From positions 1-64,000 of the forward strand of contig USFB01000007.1 in NCBI GenBank assembly GCA_900553895.1: a stretch of DNA of 64,000 bases, read 5' to 3'. Positions 9,184 to 17,038 of this stretch are shown one piece after another. Under the pieces are notes generated by a model. It had not been told where the DNA came from and did no database searches. It was given only the letters and a program-made list of their open reading frames with translations. Each line of letters opens with the position of its first letter. The first letter of the stretch is position 1. The translations under genes were made by a program, and so were the position numbers. This stretch comes from an uncultured bacterium (GTDB taxonomy: Bacteria; Cyanobacteriota; Vampirovibrionia; Gastranaerophilales; Gastranaerophilaceae).

Positions 9184-9456
9184 TTAATCTTCCTTTAAAA
9201 TATCGTTCATCATATCATCAACAGAACTATATGCTTTGGACAATCCAATCCCTTTATTTGCATCTTCAATAACTTTTTTGGTTTCTTTGTTATAGTCATT
9301 AATAGAAAGTGCAAATGGGATTCCTTGTTCTCTGACGGCTGCTTTAATAAACATTGTGATTGCAGTAGACATATTAAAACCAAGTTCATTGCATAAGTTG
9401 TCAAAGTTTTGTTTTAGTTCACTATTTAATCTTATACTAATATTTGCTTGTGTCAT
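9184..9456 (-). CDS. RelB/DinJ-family antitoxin (no toxin gene adjacent)
   Basis: Ninety residues. The N-terminal QANISIRLNSELKQNFDNL is the ribbon-helix-helix DNA-binding strand and first helix; LGFNMSTAITMFIKAAVREQ is the second helix, and QGIPFALS is typical of DinJ. The C-terminal tail (KKVIEDANKGIG onward) is the toxin-binding part. Partners are normally YafQ/RelE-type mRNA interferases encoded directly downstream, but the 180 bases downstream contain no reading frame for one. It starts at 9456 behind an AGCGAGGTAA ribosome site. It may therefore be a relic, an antitoxin for a distant toxin, or a transcription regulator. Confidence 0.85.
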   Translation of the reverse strand: MTQANISIRLNSELKQNFDNLCNELGFNMSTAITMFIKAAVREQGIPFALSINDYNKETKKVIEDANKGIGLSKAYSSVDDMMNDILKED

Positions 9457-9477
9457 TTTTTTACCTCGCTAATGTTC

Positions 9478-9505
9478 ATACAATGTATTATCATTGCAAC
9501 GTATT
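9478..9505 (-). promoter_or_regulatory. Possible autoregulatory half-site pair upstream of the DinJ-like gene
   Basis: On the minus strand ATACGTTGCAATG and ATACATTGTATG lie about one and a half helical turns apart, and the second is itself a near-palindrome (ATACATTGTAT). RelB/DinJ proteins repress their own promoters through short palindromes, so this is a reasonable operator candidate, but it is inference. Confidence 0.3.
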
Positions 9506-9523
9506 TGCAAGATGGTTTCAATT

Positions 9524-10735
9524 TTATTCTTCCAATCCGCCGATATCTCTAGAAAGTTTGTTTAAAATGTTTTCAATAGAATCTTTATTTAGCAAAGTTG
9601 ATTGAACAGCAGAATTAACCAGTGTATTGATTTCTTTTTGACCGCGTTTTTGTTTCAATTGTGGTGTAATTTTATTAATTTGTCTTGCACTTATGGAACG
9701 CGCTTTAGCTTCTAATGTAGAGTCATCATTATAAAAATTATCTTTTAATGCGTTAGAATTTGTTGCGATAACGTTTGTCATTTTTGCAAGTTCTAATTGA
9801 TTTTGTTCGTTTGTTAAGTATAAACAAAAATCCAACGCCTCTTTTTTGTGTTTTGCTCTAAGAGGGATAACAAAATTCATCACTGAAAAATCATTTTGAC
9901 CAACAGGGCCTTTAATTTGTTCGGTTACATCGGTTTGTTCATAAATTGATGGTGCGTTTTCTTTAATCATTGTTAAGAAATTTGCGCCGCCTTGATAAAA
10001 CACAATTTTTCCTGCCATATATTGTTCAAGAGCTTCTCTGTGAGTAAAAGTAATGCTTTCTGGCGGAATTAAGTTTTTTTGATAAAGGGATTTAAACATT
10101 TCAAAAACTTTTTGCGCTTGCGGATAGTCTTCAGCATCCGCTATTCCGTATTTGTTTAAGATTTTAACCATTGTATCATTTTCGGTAATAGTTGGCAGAT
10201 AAGCGTATGCGCCTGTGTTTTCTTTAACTTTTTCGGAAATTGCAGAAAGTTCTTTGTATGTTTTAGGTAGTCTTATAATTCCTGATTGTTGGAACAAATC
10301 TTTGTTATAGATTGTAATTGCGCTTGTTGCGTACCAAGGAATTGAATAAAGCTTGTCGTTGTATTTTAATGCTTTGATTATTTCGGGATTAAAATCAGAA
10401 ACCGCTGTTTCGTCGATTTCTTCTAAAGTTCCTTTTTGTGCTAAAAGTGCTGAAAAATCAGGGTTAAGGTTAATTAAATCAGGCGGATTGTCTGTCATAA
10501 CGGCAGCTAGTGTTCTTTTTTCACCTTCTGAAAATGGTACATCAACCCATTTAATTTGGATGTTTGGATGGTTTTGTTCGTATGAGCGAATTATTTTATA
10601 CATATAATCCGAAAAATCGCCCATCTGAAGCGTCCAAAGTGTCACGACTTTTTGCTCGTTTTCTTTATGAATAGAGCAGGCGGTTAAGCCGAGAATTGAT
10701 AGTGTTATTATTAGTAATGCGAAAAGTTTTTTCAT
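9524..10735 (-). CDS. Extracellular solute-binding lipoprotein, family 1 (carbohydrate ABC transporter type)
   Basis: A 403-residue lipoprotein. The signal peptide ends in a lipobox (LGLTAC), so Cys20 should be lipidated and the protein anchored in the envelope. After it comes the MalE/UgpB-like fold: VVTLWTLQMGDF, KIIRSYEQNHPNIQIKWVDV, the NPPDLINLNPDFS segment, LYSIPWYATS and YNKDLFQQSGI are typical of sugar-binding proteins of family 1. The gene has no permease or ATPase genes beside it, so its transporter must be encoded elsewhere if it works in uptake. A short secreted-protein gene lies upstream in the same direction, separated by a CTCACC-type repeat, so the two may not be one transcript. 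Confidence 0.9.
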   Translation of the reverse strand: MKKLFALLIITLSILGLTACSIHKENEQKVVTLWTLQMGDFSDYMYKIIRSYEQNHPNIQIKWVDVPFSEGEKRTLAAVMTDNPPDLINLNPDFSALLAQKGTLEEIDETAVSDFNPEIIKALKYNDKLYSIPWYATSAITIYNKDLFQQSGIIRLPKTYKELSAISEKVKENTGAYAYLPTITENDTMVKILNKYGIADAEDYPQAQKVFEMFKSLYQKNLIPPESITFTHREALEQYMAGKIVFYQGGANFLTMIKENAPSIYEQTDVTEQIKGPVGQNDFSVMNFVIPLRAKHKKEALDFCLYLTNEQNQLELAKMTNVIATNSNALKDNFYNDDSTLEAKARSISARQINKITPQLKQKRGQKEINTLVNSAVQSTLLNKDSIENILNKLSRDIGGLEE

Positions 10736-10792
10736 TGTATAGACACCTCACCCTAGCCCTCTCCTGTAAGGCGAGGGAATGACCAAGACTTG

Positions 10793-11197
10793 TTAACTTT
10801 TAATCTCCGTATTCAAATTTAAATCAATATATTTAAACGTATTCAACAAAATTCCGGGCGGAAAATTGTAAACATTGTTGCAAGGTGTGATTTTTAAGAT
10901 TGAATTAGCACTGTCGACGCTTGCAACTGTCGCTAAATATTTGTTTCTATTTACCGTGAAAATTATATATCCGTTTGCAGTCTGAATTTCGTCAACTGTA
11001 AATCTGTTTGCGGATAGTGATGCAAGAGTCAGATAAAAAAGTTTTTCTTTGTTTACAGCAAAAATCTTTGTGCAGTTCTGAAACATGATGTTTTGCGGAA
11101 CTGTAATCGGCGGTGTCGGATTTGCAGGTCTCGGTTGTTCAACTGCAAATGCCGTTGGAATTAATAACAAAGCTAAAAACAATATAACTTTTTTCAT
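10793..11197 (-). CDS. Small secreted protein of unknown function
   Basis: A 134-residue protein with an N-terminal signal peptide (MKKVILFLALLLIPTAFA, cut probably after AFA). The mature part begins with a Pro-rich linker (QPRPANPTPPITVP) followed by a compact domain with two cysteines (QNCTKIF and TPCNNVY) that could form a disulfide. TVDEIQTANGYIIFTVNRNKYLA suggests a beta-rich fold. I do not recognise the family. It starts after a GGAGAAAAG ribosome site and stands directly upstream of the solute-binding lipoprotein gene, so a role in the same envelope context is possible but not shown. Confidence 0.65.
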   Translation of the reverse strand: MKKVILFLALLLIPTAFAVEQPRPANPTPPITVPQNIMFQNCTKIFAVNKEKLFYLTLASLSANRFTVDEIQTANGYIIFTVNRNKYLATVASVDSANSILKITPCNNVYNFPPGILLNTFKYIDLNLNTEIKS

Positions 11198-11304
11198 CTT
11201 TTCTCCTCACAAATCAAGTTTAACATAAGTTGTAGTGGACTAACTCATACATAAACAGTATTAATTATTGAAAAAATATGATATAATTGATTTCAAGAGG
11301 GAAA

Positions 11305-11565
11305 ATGGAAGAAATTTTTGAAGCTGAGAAACTAAATTGTATTAGAAATGAAATGACACACCTGTGGGGTTCAATATTCGCAACATCAGGTGGAGTCATA
11401 GCGTTGGTCTTAAGTGAATTCAATATATTAAAATTATTTTTTATAATATTTGGGACACTGTTATCATTAGTAATGATTAATGCTTATTTTATCAGAAGGA
11501 CAGAAGTTATGAATATTCTTAAAAATTTGAAACAAACTTCTAAGAAAGAATATTCGGAGGTATAA
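11305..11565 (+). CDS. Small membrane protein of unknown function, 86 residues
   Basis: Two hydrophobic helices (about 21-40, LWGSIFATSGGVIALVLSEF, and 43-62, LKLFFIIFGTLLSLVMINAY) form a probable hairpin in the inner membrane, with a charged C-terminal tail (RRTEVMNILKNLKQTSKKE). The ATG at 11305 is preferred over an in-frame start six codons earlier because CAAGAGGG lies at the right distance. It is followed one base after its stop by a 35-codon gene, so both are probably translated together. I do not recognise either; a phage-like or stress micro-operon is possible. Confidence 0.6.
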   Translation: MEEIFEAEKLNCIRNEMTHLWGSIFATSGGVIALVLSEFNILKLFFIIFGTLLSLVMINAYFIRRTEVMNILKNLKQTSKKEYSEV

Positions 11566-11566
11566 A

Positions 11567-11674
11567 ATGGATACACATGTTTTTATAGAATGGTTTGTTG
11601 TGTTAGCATATATTGGAATGGGTATTTTTGCTGTATATAAATACACAAAACAAAATCACGATTATAAGTGGTAG
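11567..11674 (+). CDS. 35-residue single-helix membrane peptide
   Basis: The frame starts one base after the preceding gene's stop codon, with CGGAGG sitting inside the end of that gene, which is a typical coupled arrangement. The peptide has one transmembrane helix (about residues 7-24, IEWFVVLAYIGMGIFAVY) and a short basic/aromatic tail ending HDYKW. Size and coupling suggest a genuine small protein, perhaps partnering the 86-residue membrane protein. Function unknown. Confidence 0.55.
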   Translation: MDTHVFIEWFVVLAYIGMGIFAVYKYTKQNHDYKW

Positions 11675-11715
11675 AATCAATTTTCAATAGGTGATGTTTA
11701 GGGTGCATTAAAAAT

Positions 11716-11742
11716 GTAGGTTGGGGTTTCACCCCAACAAAA
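11716..11742. repeat. Short hairpin repeat, family D
   Basis: GTAGGTTGGGGTTTCACCCC is identical to the copy at 7877-7903, followed by AACAAAAAC in both. Confidence 0.8.
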
Positions 11743-11774
11743 ACTAAAATAACAATATAATAGTTTTTAAAAAG

Positions 11775-11863
11775 CTGGATTGCTTCAGGCTAAACGCCTT
11801 CGCAATGATGACACGCTTGAAAATCACACGCCAGGTTATTGCGAGGAGCGACGTGGCAATCCA
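11775..11863. repeat. MITE-like inverted repeat, family A (TGGATTGC ... GCAATCCA)
   Basis: Inverted ends TGGATTGC and GCAATCCA flank an interior with CGCAATGATG and GTTATTGCGAGGAGCGAC. The better-preserved copy is at 16499-16602 and a decayed one at 15111-15190. Repeats of this kind, with CGCAATGACG and GTCATTGCGAGG blocks, are known from many unrelated bacterial genomes. Confidence 0.8.
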
Positions 11864-11940
11864 TAAAAAACTCTTCTGAACGGAGAGGGAATGACCAAGG
11901 CTTAATTACTTGAAAATTTTATAAACAAACCAAACAGCAT

Positions 11941-11970
11941 AGGGTGGGAAAAGCGGAGCGGTTCCCACAG
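11941..11970. repeat. Short hairpin repeat, family E (GGGTGGGAAAAGCG ... GGTTCCCAC)
   Basis: GGGTGGGAAAAGCGGAGCGG followed by TTCCCAC. Similar copies lie at 24608-24640 and, with an inserted spacer, at 42131-42200. It lies just before the ribosome site of the helicase gene. The whole 11675-11993 gap is made of repeats D, A and E; no gene is seen in it. Confidence 0.75.
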
Positions 11971-11993
11971 AAAAAATCAAACGGAGAAAGTAC

Positions 11994-14900
11994 ATGTTAC
12001 AAGAGGCAACAAGAGCAATAAATTCAGCATTCAACAACAGTTTTATAAAAAAATTGAGCCAATATCTTCACGACTGTGTTCGTGAAGAGGTTAAGAGTTC
12101 AACTTTCAGAAACTTAAAGGCCGATAAAGATAATAAATGGATATTTTTAGATGGTGAAGATACCTTATTTACGCAAGGACTTGAATATTTACGTTTAGAG
12201 GGTTCTGATTCTAAATTAACAGAACTTATGATTCAATCCGAAACAAGCCAAAAAGATAAATATTTAATTTACGGCTATTTGTTTTTGGTTGGTAAATCTA
12301 AAACCGGAAAACGCAACGAATTTTTGACTCCGCTTTTGTATGCGCCTTGTAAGCTTGAACGTAACGGTGTAAACATCAATTGTATGTTGACTGATGAATT
12401 TTTGTCGCTTAATACAGGTGCTTTGACTGCATTGATGAAAAAATCCGATGACGAAGATGAAACAGAACAGCTTTTAGAAGGTTTACTCGACGTAGTGCCG
12501 ACTGTTCCTATTACACAAGAAAAAATGGATATCTTCTTAACGACTTTGAAGTCTATTGTTCCTGATATTGACGTGTCTTTGAATCCAGAAAACATGGTTA
12601 AAGAAGATAATATTACAAAAGATTTTTATAATGAAAAAGTTACCTCAGAAAACATTGATGAAATAATTGAAGAGGAAGAAAATAATAAAAAATCGCAAAT
12701 TAAATTGGATAAAATCAGTTTGACTAAGCAGTGCGCAATTATTTTGACAAAGCGTCCGTCTGTTACGGCAGGTGTTTTGCACGAACTTACTCAAATAGCT
12801 GAAAAACCTAGTGGTGTTTATCGTGAAACAGTTTTGAATTTGATTAATGAAGAGTATACTCAATCAAAACCTACTGATACTCAGCAAAAAACACTTGCAG
12901 ACTTTTTTCCTGTGACACCTTTGTCTTTATCAGACGCGCAATTGAACGTTGTTAAAAATGTTGAAAACGCAAAATTAGTGTCAGTTTTCGGACCTCCGGG
13001 GACCGGTAAATCTCAAACAATTGTAAATCTTGCGGCGCATTTAATTGCTAACGGCAAAACTGTTCTTGTAGCTTCAAGAATGGATAAGGCTGTTGACGTT
13101 GTAGCTGAACGTTTGAATGATTTAGGCGCACCATTTTTAGCTTTGAGAGCAGGACGTTTGAATTATCAAAGAGAATTGAGTATGCAACTTCAAGATTTAC
13201 TTGCAAACAAAGTAGATTTAGATGAAGGTACTGAAAGTTCTATTCTTTGTGATGTTTCAGATATGGAAAAACTTCTGAAAACAATTGCTGATATGGAAAA
13301 GAAATCAGAACGCATAATTAAATTGGAAAATGAATGGACGAATTTGGATAATGAAATTGCTTTAGAAAAACCAATGCATTCAAATCCGCAATTCATTAAA
13401 AATATTTTAAAAGAAGATGAGATTAAGCTTGTTGAAAATTGTATAAATTCTTTAAGTCAAAACCTTGAAAAATCAGGTTTCTTTAGTGGTTTAAAAAACA
13501 TGTCTGCAATCGGCAATTTGAAAAAAACTTTGAAGATTAACGGTTTTGATGTGAATAACGAAAATTTGGCTGTTTTAAGTAATGAATTAGAGTTTGCAAA
13601 ATTAATTTGCAATGCTCGTAAAATCGAAACCGAAATTCAGACAATCGGAAATATTCATGTACTTTCTGAACAAATAAGAAATCTGAAACGTAAACAAAAA
13701 AAACTTGCGATTGATATTCTTAAAACTAAACGCAGACAAGCTTTGAAGGGGTTAATGCAAGACCCTGTTAAGCGTCAAAGACTTTTTGTACATTCAAAAT
13801 CTTTGGTTGAAAAGAAAAAGAATTTACAAAACAGACTTCTTGAAACAGAAGATTTTAAACCGCTTTTGGAAGCTTTTCCTTGCTGGTGTGTTACAACTTA
13901 CGCTGTGTCAGGTTCTTTGCCGATGAAACCGGGGCTATTTGACGTAGTTATTATTGACGAAGCTTCTCAATGTGATATTGCAAGCTGTTTTCCAATTTTA
14001 TACAGAGCGAAAAAGGCTGTGGTTGTAGGTGATGATAAACAATTACCGCACTTGTCATTCTTGGAGAAGGCTAAAGAACAATCATTTTTATCTCAATATG
14101 GAATTAACGATAGATATCAGTTAATGTGGCGTTTTAGAACTAATTCAATGTTTGATTTGGCAAATTATTATTCAATGCACCCTGTGCTTTTGGACGAACA
14201 TTTTAGAAGTTTGCCGCCTATTATTAATTTCTCAAACAAAGAGTTTTATGGTGGCAGAATTAAGGTTATGCGCAGAAACGATAATTCTAAGAAAGTTCTT
14301 GAAACGGTTGTTGTTCCTGAAGGCAAGGTTGATTTTGATGCAACAAGAAATTTACCTGAAATAGAAGCCTTGGTAAAACGTTTGCATGAAATTGTGGTTG
14401 AAGATGAGCGCAAAAACCCTGATAATCCTGTTTCAATAGGTATTATTTCACCGTTTAGGGCGCAGGTTGAACAGTTGAAAATTTCAGTTGCAAAAGTGCT
14501 TTCTGAACACATGATGGAAAAACACCAAATTGAAATCGGTACAGCGCATACTTTTCAAGGTGATGAACGTGATATAATTTTGACTTCTTGGGCTTATGCA
14601 AACAATAGTTTTCCGCAAAGTTTGATTTTCTTGCAAAAACCAAATTTGTTCAATGTTGCTATTACAAGAGCAAGATATCAAATGATTAATTTTATTTCAA
14701 AAGATCCGAGAGAATTACCGGAAGGACTTTTGAGAAGTTATTTAGGTTTTGTTCAAGAGTATGAAGATAGATATGCGCTTTCAAAATCTGATGATTTCGA
14801 TGAAAATATTTATAAAAATGCGTTTGAAAAAGAAGTTGCTCAAGCATTTAGAGATTTAGGACATGAGGTTACTTGCGGTGTTGATATTGCAGGTTTGAGC

Positions 14901-15095
14901 GCAGATTTGGTTGTTGATAACAAATTTGTAATCGAGTGTGATGGTGTTGAAGATAAGACGCCTTGCAAAGTTACAAATATGAAAAAGCAAGCGATTATTG
15001 AACGTTCAGGCTTGAAAGTTTCAAGAATTTCAAAACGAGAATGGCAGTATTCGCCAAAAGCTTGTGTGGATAGAATTATTAATTCTAATGTTTAG
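11994..15095 (+). CDS. Large SF1 helicase with C-terminal PD-(D/E)XK nuclease-like domain
   Basis: A 1033-residue Upf1/Dna2-like superfamily 1 helicase. Walker A is FGPPGTGKS (about residue 332), Walker B/II is VIIDEASQ (about 653), then VVVGDDKQLPHLS (motif III), DEHFRSLPPI (IV), TAHTFQGDERDII (V) and NVAITRAR (VI). A coiled, Lys/Glu-rich insertion of about 250 residues separates motifs I and II. The end carries a Vsr/MTES_1575-type nuclease fold: FEKEVAQAF, ADLVVDNKFVIECDG, then a Lys/Gln-rich helix and LKVSRISKREW. The N-terminal 250 residues are unassigned. Such proteins occur alone and in defence systems (DNA/RNA processing); no partner gene is adjacent here. The start has GGAGAAAG upstream. 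Confidence 0.88.
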   Translation: MLQEATRAINSAFNNSFIKKLSQYLHDCVREEVKSSTFRNLKADKDNKWIFLDGEDTLFTQGLEYLRLEGSDSKLTELMIQSETSQKDKYLIYGYLFLVGKSKTGKRNEFLTPLLYAPCKLERNGVNINCMLTDEFLSLNTGALTALMKKSDDEDETEQLLEGLLDVVPTVPITQEKMDIFLTTLKSIVPDIDVSLNPENMVKEDNITKDFYNEKVTSENIDEIIEEEENNKKSQIKLDKISLTKQCAIILTKRPSVTAGVLHELTQIAEKPSGVYRETVLNLINEEYTQSKPTDTQQKTLADFFPVTPLSLSDAQLNVVKNVENAKLVSVFGPPGTGKSQTIVNLAAHLIANGKTVLVASRMDKAVDVVAERLNDLGAPFLALRAGRLNYQRELSMQLQDLLANKVDLDEGTESSILCDVSDMEKLLKTIADMEKKSERIIKLENEWTNLDNEIALEKPMHSNPQFIKNILKEDEIKLVENCINSLSQNLEKSGFFSGLKNMSAIGNLKKTLKINGFDVNNENLAVLSNELEFAKLICNARKIETEIQTIGNIHVLSEQIRNLKRKQKKLAIDILKTKRRQALKGLMQDPVKRQRLFVHSKSLVEKKKNLQNRLLETEDFKPLLEAFPCWCVTTYAVSGSLPMKPGLFDVVIIDEASQCDIASCFPILYRAKKAVVVGDDKQLPHLSFLEKAKEQSFLSQYGINDRYQLMWRFRTNSMFDLANYYSMHPVLLDEHFRSLPPIINFSNKEFYGGRIKVMRRNDNSKKVLETVVVPEGKVDFDATRNLPEIEALVKRLHEIVVEDERKNPDNPVSIGIISPFRAQVEQLKISVAKVLSEHMMEKHQIEIGTAHTFQGDERDIILTSWAYANNSFPQSLIFLQKPNLFNVAITRARYQMINFISKDPRELPEGLLRSYLGFVQEYEDRYALSKSDDFDENIYKNAFEKEVAQAFRDLGHEVTCGVDIAGLSADLVVDNKFVIECDGVEDKTPCKVTNMKKQAIIERSGLKVSRISKREWQYSPKACVDRIINSNV

Positions 15096-15110
15096 GTGCA
15101 GAAATAATTT

Positions 15111-15190
15111 GCAATGACGACCGGCTTGTAAGTTATGCTTCCAGTTATTGCGAGGAATAACAGCTCATTTGGCAGTCTTGCGCGCAGTTT
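15111..15190. repeat. Decayed family A repeat
   Basis: GCAATGACGACCGGC and CCAGTTATTGCGAGGA match the interior of the repeats at 11775 and 16499, but the terminal inverted repeats are missing or degraded. Confidence 0.6.
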
Positions 15191-15240
15191 TTGCGAGAAC
15201 TGGCGATTGTTTTTAGTGACGGGTTAAATAATAAAAGTAA

Positions 15241-15273
15241 AAAAAAGAACCGCTCATTGAGCGGTTCTTTTTT
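15241..15273. terminator. Bidirectional rho-independent terminator between the helicase gene and rpsO
   Basis: AAAAAAGAACCGCTCA and its complement TGAGCGGTTCTTTTTT enclose a tiny loop. A-tracts and T-tracts on both sides mean it can end both the rightward helicase transcript and the leftward rpsO transcript. Confidence 0.9.
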
Positions 15274-15275
15274 GA

Positions 15276-15539
15276 TTAACCTCTGATTCCTAATTCTTTA
15301 ATTAGGCTTCTGTAACCTTCAAGATTTCTATCTTTCAAGAATGAAAGAAGTCTTTTTCTCTTACCAACCATCATCAAAAGACCACGTTTTGTAGCGAAGT
15401 CTTTTTTGTTAGATTTCATGTGTTCAGTAAGTTCAGAAATCTTTTTAGTCAACATTGCGATTTGTACTTCTGCAGAACCAGTATCTTTTGCATTAGCACC
15501 GAATTTTTCAATAATTTCTTGTTTGTTCTTTAAGTTCAT
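15276..15539 (-). CDS. rpsO: Ribosomal protein S15 (uS15)
   Basis: S15 binds 16S rRNA early in assembly of the small-subunit platform. The 87-residue protein is full length: KQEIIEKFG at the start, the conserved DTGSAEVQIAMLTKKI helix, LTEHMKSNKKDFATKRGL and the basic VGKRKRLLSFLK block, ending YRSLIKELGIRG. It is a single-gene transcript here with a GGAAATACAAT-like ribosome site and a strong terminator. The approximately 170-base leader up to the pseudopilin gene could hold an S15 autoregulatory structure, but I did not recognise one. Confidence 0.97.
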   Translation of the reverse strand: MNLKNKQEIIEKFGANAKDTGSAEVQIAMLTKKISELTEHMKSNKKDFATKRGLLMMVGKRKRLLSFLKDRNLEGYRSLIKELGIRG

Positions 15540-15709
15540 TATTGTATTTCCTTTTGTTTGTGGTCTTTGGAAACTTGTTATCGACTACAAATTCCGCCGA
15601 ACCGTGTGAGTGACATATTGGCGTAAGCACTCTACAGGATTAAATATATTACAGAAAAGTATAAAAATCAAGATTATTGCTTAATAATGTTTAATACTTT
15701 CTGTAAAAA

Positions 15710-16339
15710 TTAATATTCTGCTTTCCAATTGTTATCAGCAACCGCACCGGTGCAAGCCCAACGGTAGTTGCTATCTGTACCATTATAGTTTGGGTTACAA
15801 GAATAGTTTTTGTAAGCAGGAGTTTTATTTTTCATTGCATTTGAACCAAATGCAAGAACTCGCCCATCCGGATATATAATAAATTCAAAACAGTCTTTTC
15901 CAATTTGGTTAGGCTTTTTAGTTCCATTTATGTCTATATCGATATATGCCCAATAATTATTCGCATCAGACTTAAATCTGCTAATAATAGTACCATCATT
16001 TAATTGATAACAACCTTGAACCTTGTAATTTGTAGAGCTACCAAGCATGACATTGTAACTACATTGACTCGCATCTAACTTTTCCATTACCATATAGTTA
16101 GACAATTTATTAAGGAAATCATCTCCGACTGTTTCGTCACTTAAATCAGTAAGATCATTATTCACCATATATTCTTGAATAGCACTGCCTAAAATACTCG
16201 AAAATCTAGCAAGTGCAGGTCCAATTTTTGCTTTTTGTGTGTTTGTAGATAGTGCAGGAGCAGTTAGTGCGGATACTATTCCGATGATACCCAGTGTTAT
16301 CAAAACTTCTGCTAAAGTAAATCCAAATTTCTTCTTCAT
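15710..16339 (-). CDS. Type IV pilin-like / pseudopilin protein with prepilin cleavage signal
   Basis: About 209 residues. The N-terminus is a class III (prepilin) signal: MKKKFGFTLAEVLITLGIIG, with cleavage by prepilin peptidase expected after the Gly before FTLAEV and Glu at mature position 5. A hydrophobic helix follows, then a globular domain with four or more cysteines (SQCSYN, QGCYQL, KDCFEF, YSCNPN, WACTGA) and the pattern FIIYPDGRVLAFGSN. The ATG at 16339 follows AAGGGAA; an upstream in-frame start would add 13 residues before the signal and is less likely. It is probably part of a pilus or type II secretion pseudopilus served by the PilM-PilN-PilO proteins at 32.8-35.2 kb. A run of 15 A (minus strand) lies about 62 bases upstream. 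Confidence 0.88.
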   Translation of the reverse strand: MKKKFGFTLAEVLITLGIIGIVSALTAPALSTNTQKAKIGPALARFSSILGSAIQEYMVNNDLTDLSDETVGDDFLNKLSNYMVMEKLDASQCSYNVMLGSSTNYKVQGCYQLNDGTIISRFKSDANNYWAYIDIDINGTKKPNQIGKDCFEFIIYPDGRVLAFGSNAMKNKTPAYKNYSCNPNYNGTDSNYRWACTGAVADNNWKAEY

Positions 16340-17038
16340 AAAAGTTCCCTTCTTTTTTGTTTGAGTTGTAATTCTCAATTTAAATACAAATATAATATCA
16401 TTTTTTTTTTTTTTTAATCAACATGTATTCAGGATAATTGTAAGAAGGGGTTAATTTATTAATAATGTCAAGACAAAAGATAAAAGTTAATAAAATGCTG
16501 GATTGCTTCAGGCTAATCGCCCTCGCAATGACGGCACGCTAAAAAGTCTGACGCCCGGTCATTGCGAGGAGCAACGATTAAAATTGGCGACGAAGCAATC
16601 CATTGTATAAATACAAATTAACATATATTTTTTCAACTTAAATTTTTACAGGACAGTAGTGTCTATTAATGGAGAGAGAATACTTGTGTTTATAGAGCGA
16701 CTTTAGCACATTCCCTCTCCTTGGGGGGAGGGCTAGAGAGGGGGCTGATTGGTAACATGCGTATTTAAAGCGGGATTGTTTCATTATCCAAAATTACCCA
16801 TGCTGTAACATTAAATGTCATCCGCCAATGTGTTCTTTCTTTTTGCTTGCTATTAGTAGATTTTTCTTCGAGGCGGAGTTGTTAATATTAATATGATTTT
16901 GTTGTTTTTACTTAGTACCCCACAATGTATTAAAAGTCTTTTTGCCTACTTTTTTTACAGAAAAAGTAGGGCTTGAATTTTTACTTTGTTAGCAATATAA
17001 CGATAGATGGTATATACAGTTTTGGGAATGTAAATAGT
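16340..17038. other. Intergenic region of stacked repeats upstream of the Hyf-like operon
   Basis: It contains the A/T homopolymer at 16401-16415, the family A repeat, a GGAGAGAG/CCCTCTCC block with GACAGTAGTG (16648-16745), a family J repeat (16815-16855, ATGTCATCCGCCAATGT) and a hairpin CTACTTTTTT/AAAAAGTAG (16948-16970). A similar J repeat plus GTTACTTTTTC hairpin precedes glyS. No protein gene is seen; the operon promoter should be here. Confidence 0.6.
16499..16602. repeat. MITE-like inverted repeat, family A (best copy)
   Basis: Perfect 11-base terminal inverted repeats (TGGATTGCTTC at 16499-16509 and GAAGCAATCCA at 16592-16602) enclose CCTCGCAATGACGG and GGTCATTGCGAGGAGCAACG, which are themselves complementary, so the whole unit folds into one long hairpin. 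Confidence 0.85.

Noticed and set aside
7786..11970. CRISPR array made by repeats C, D and E
   Set aside because: The copies are not evenly spaced, occur singly between genes, and no cas genes are present.
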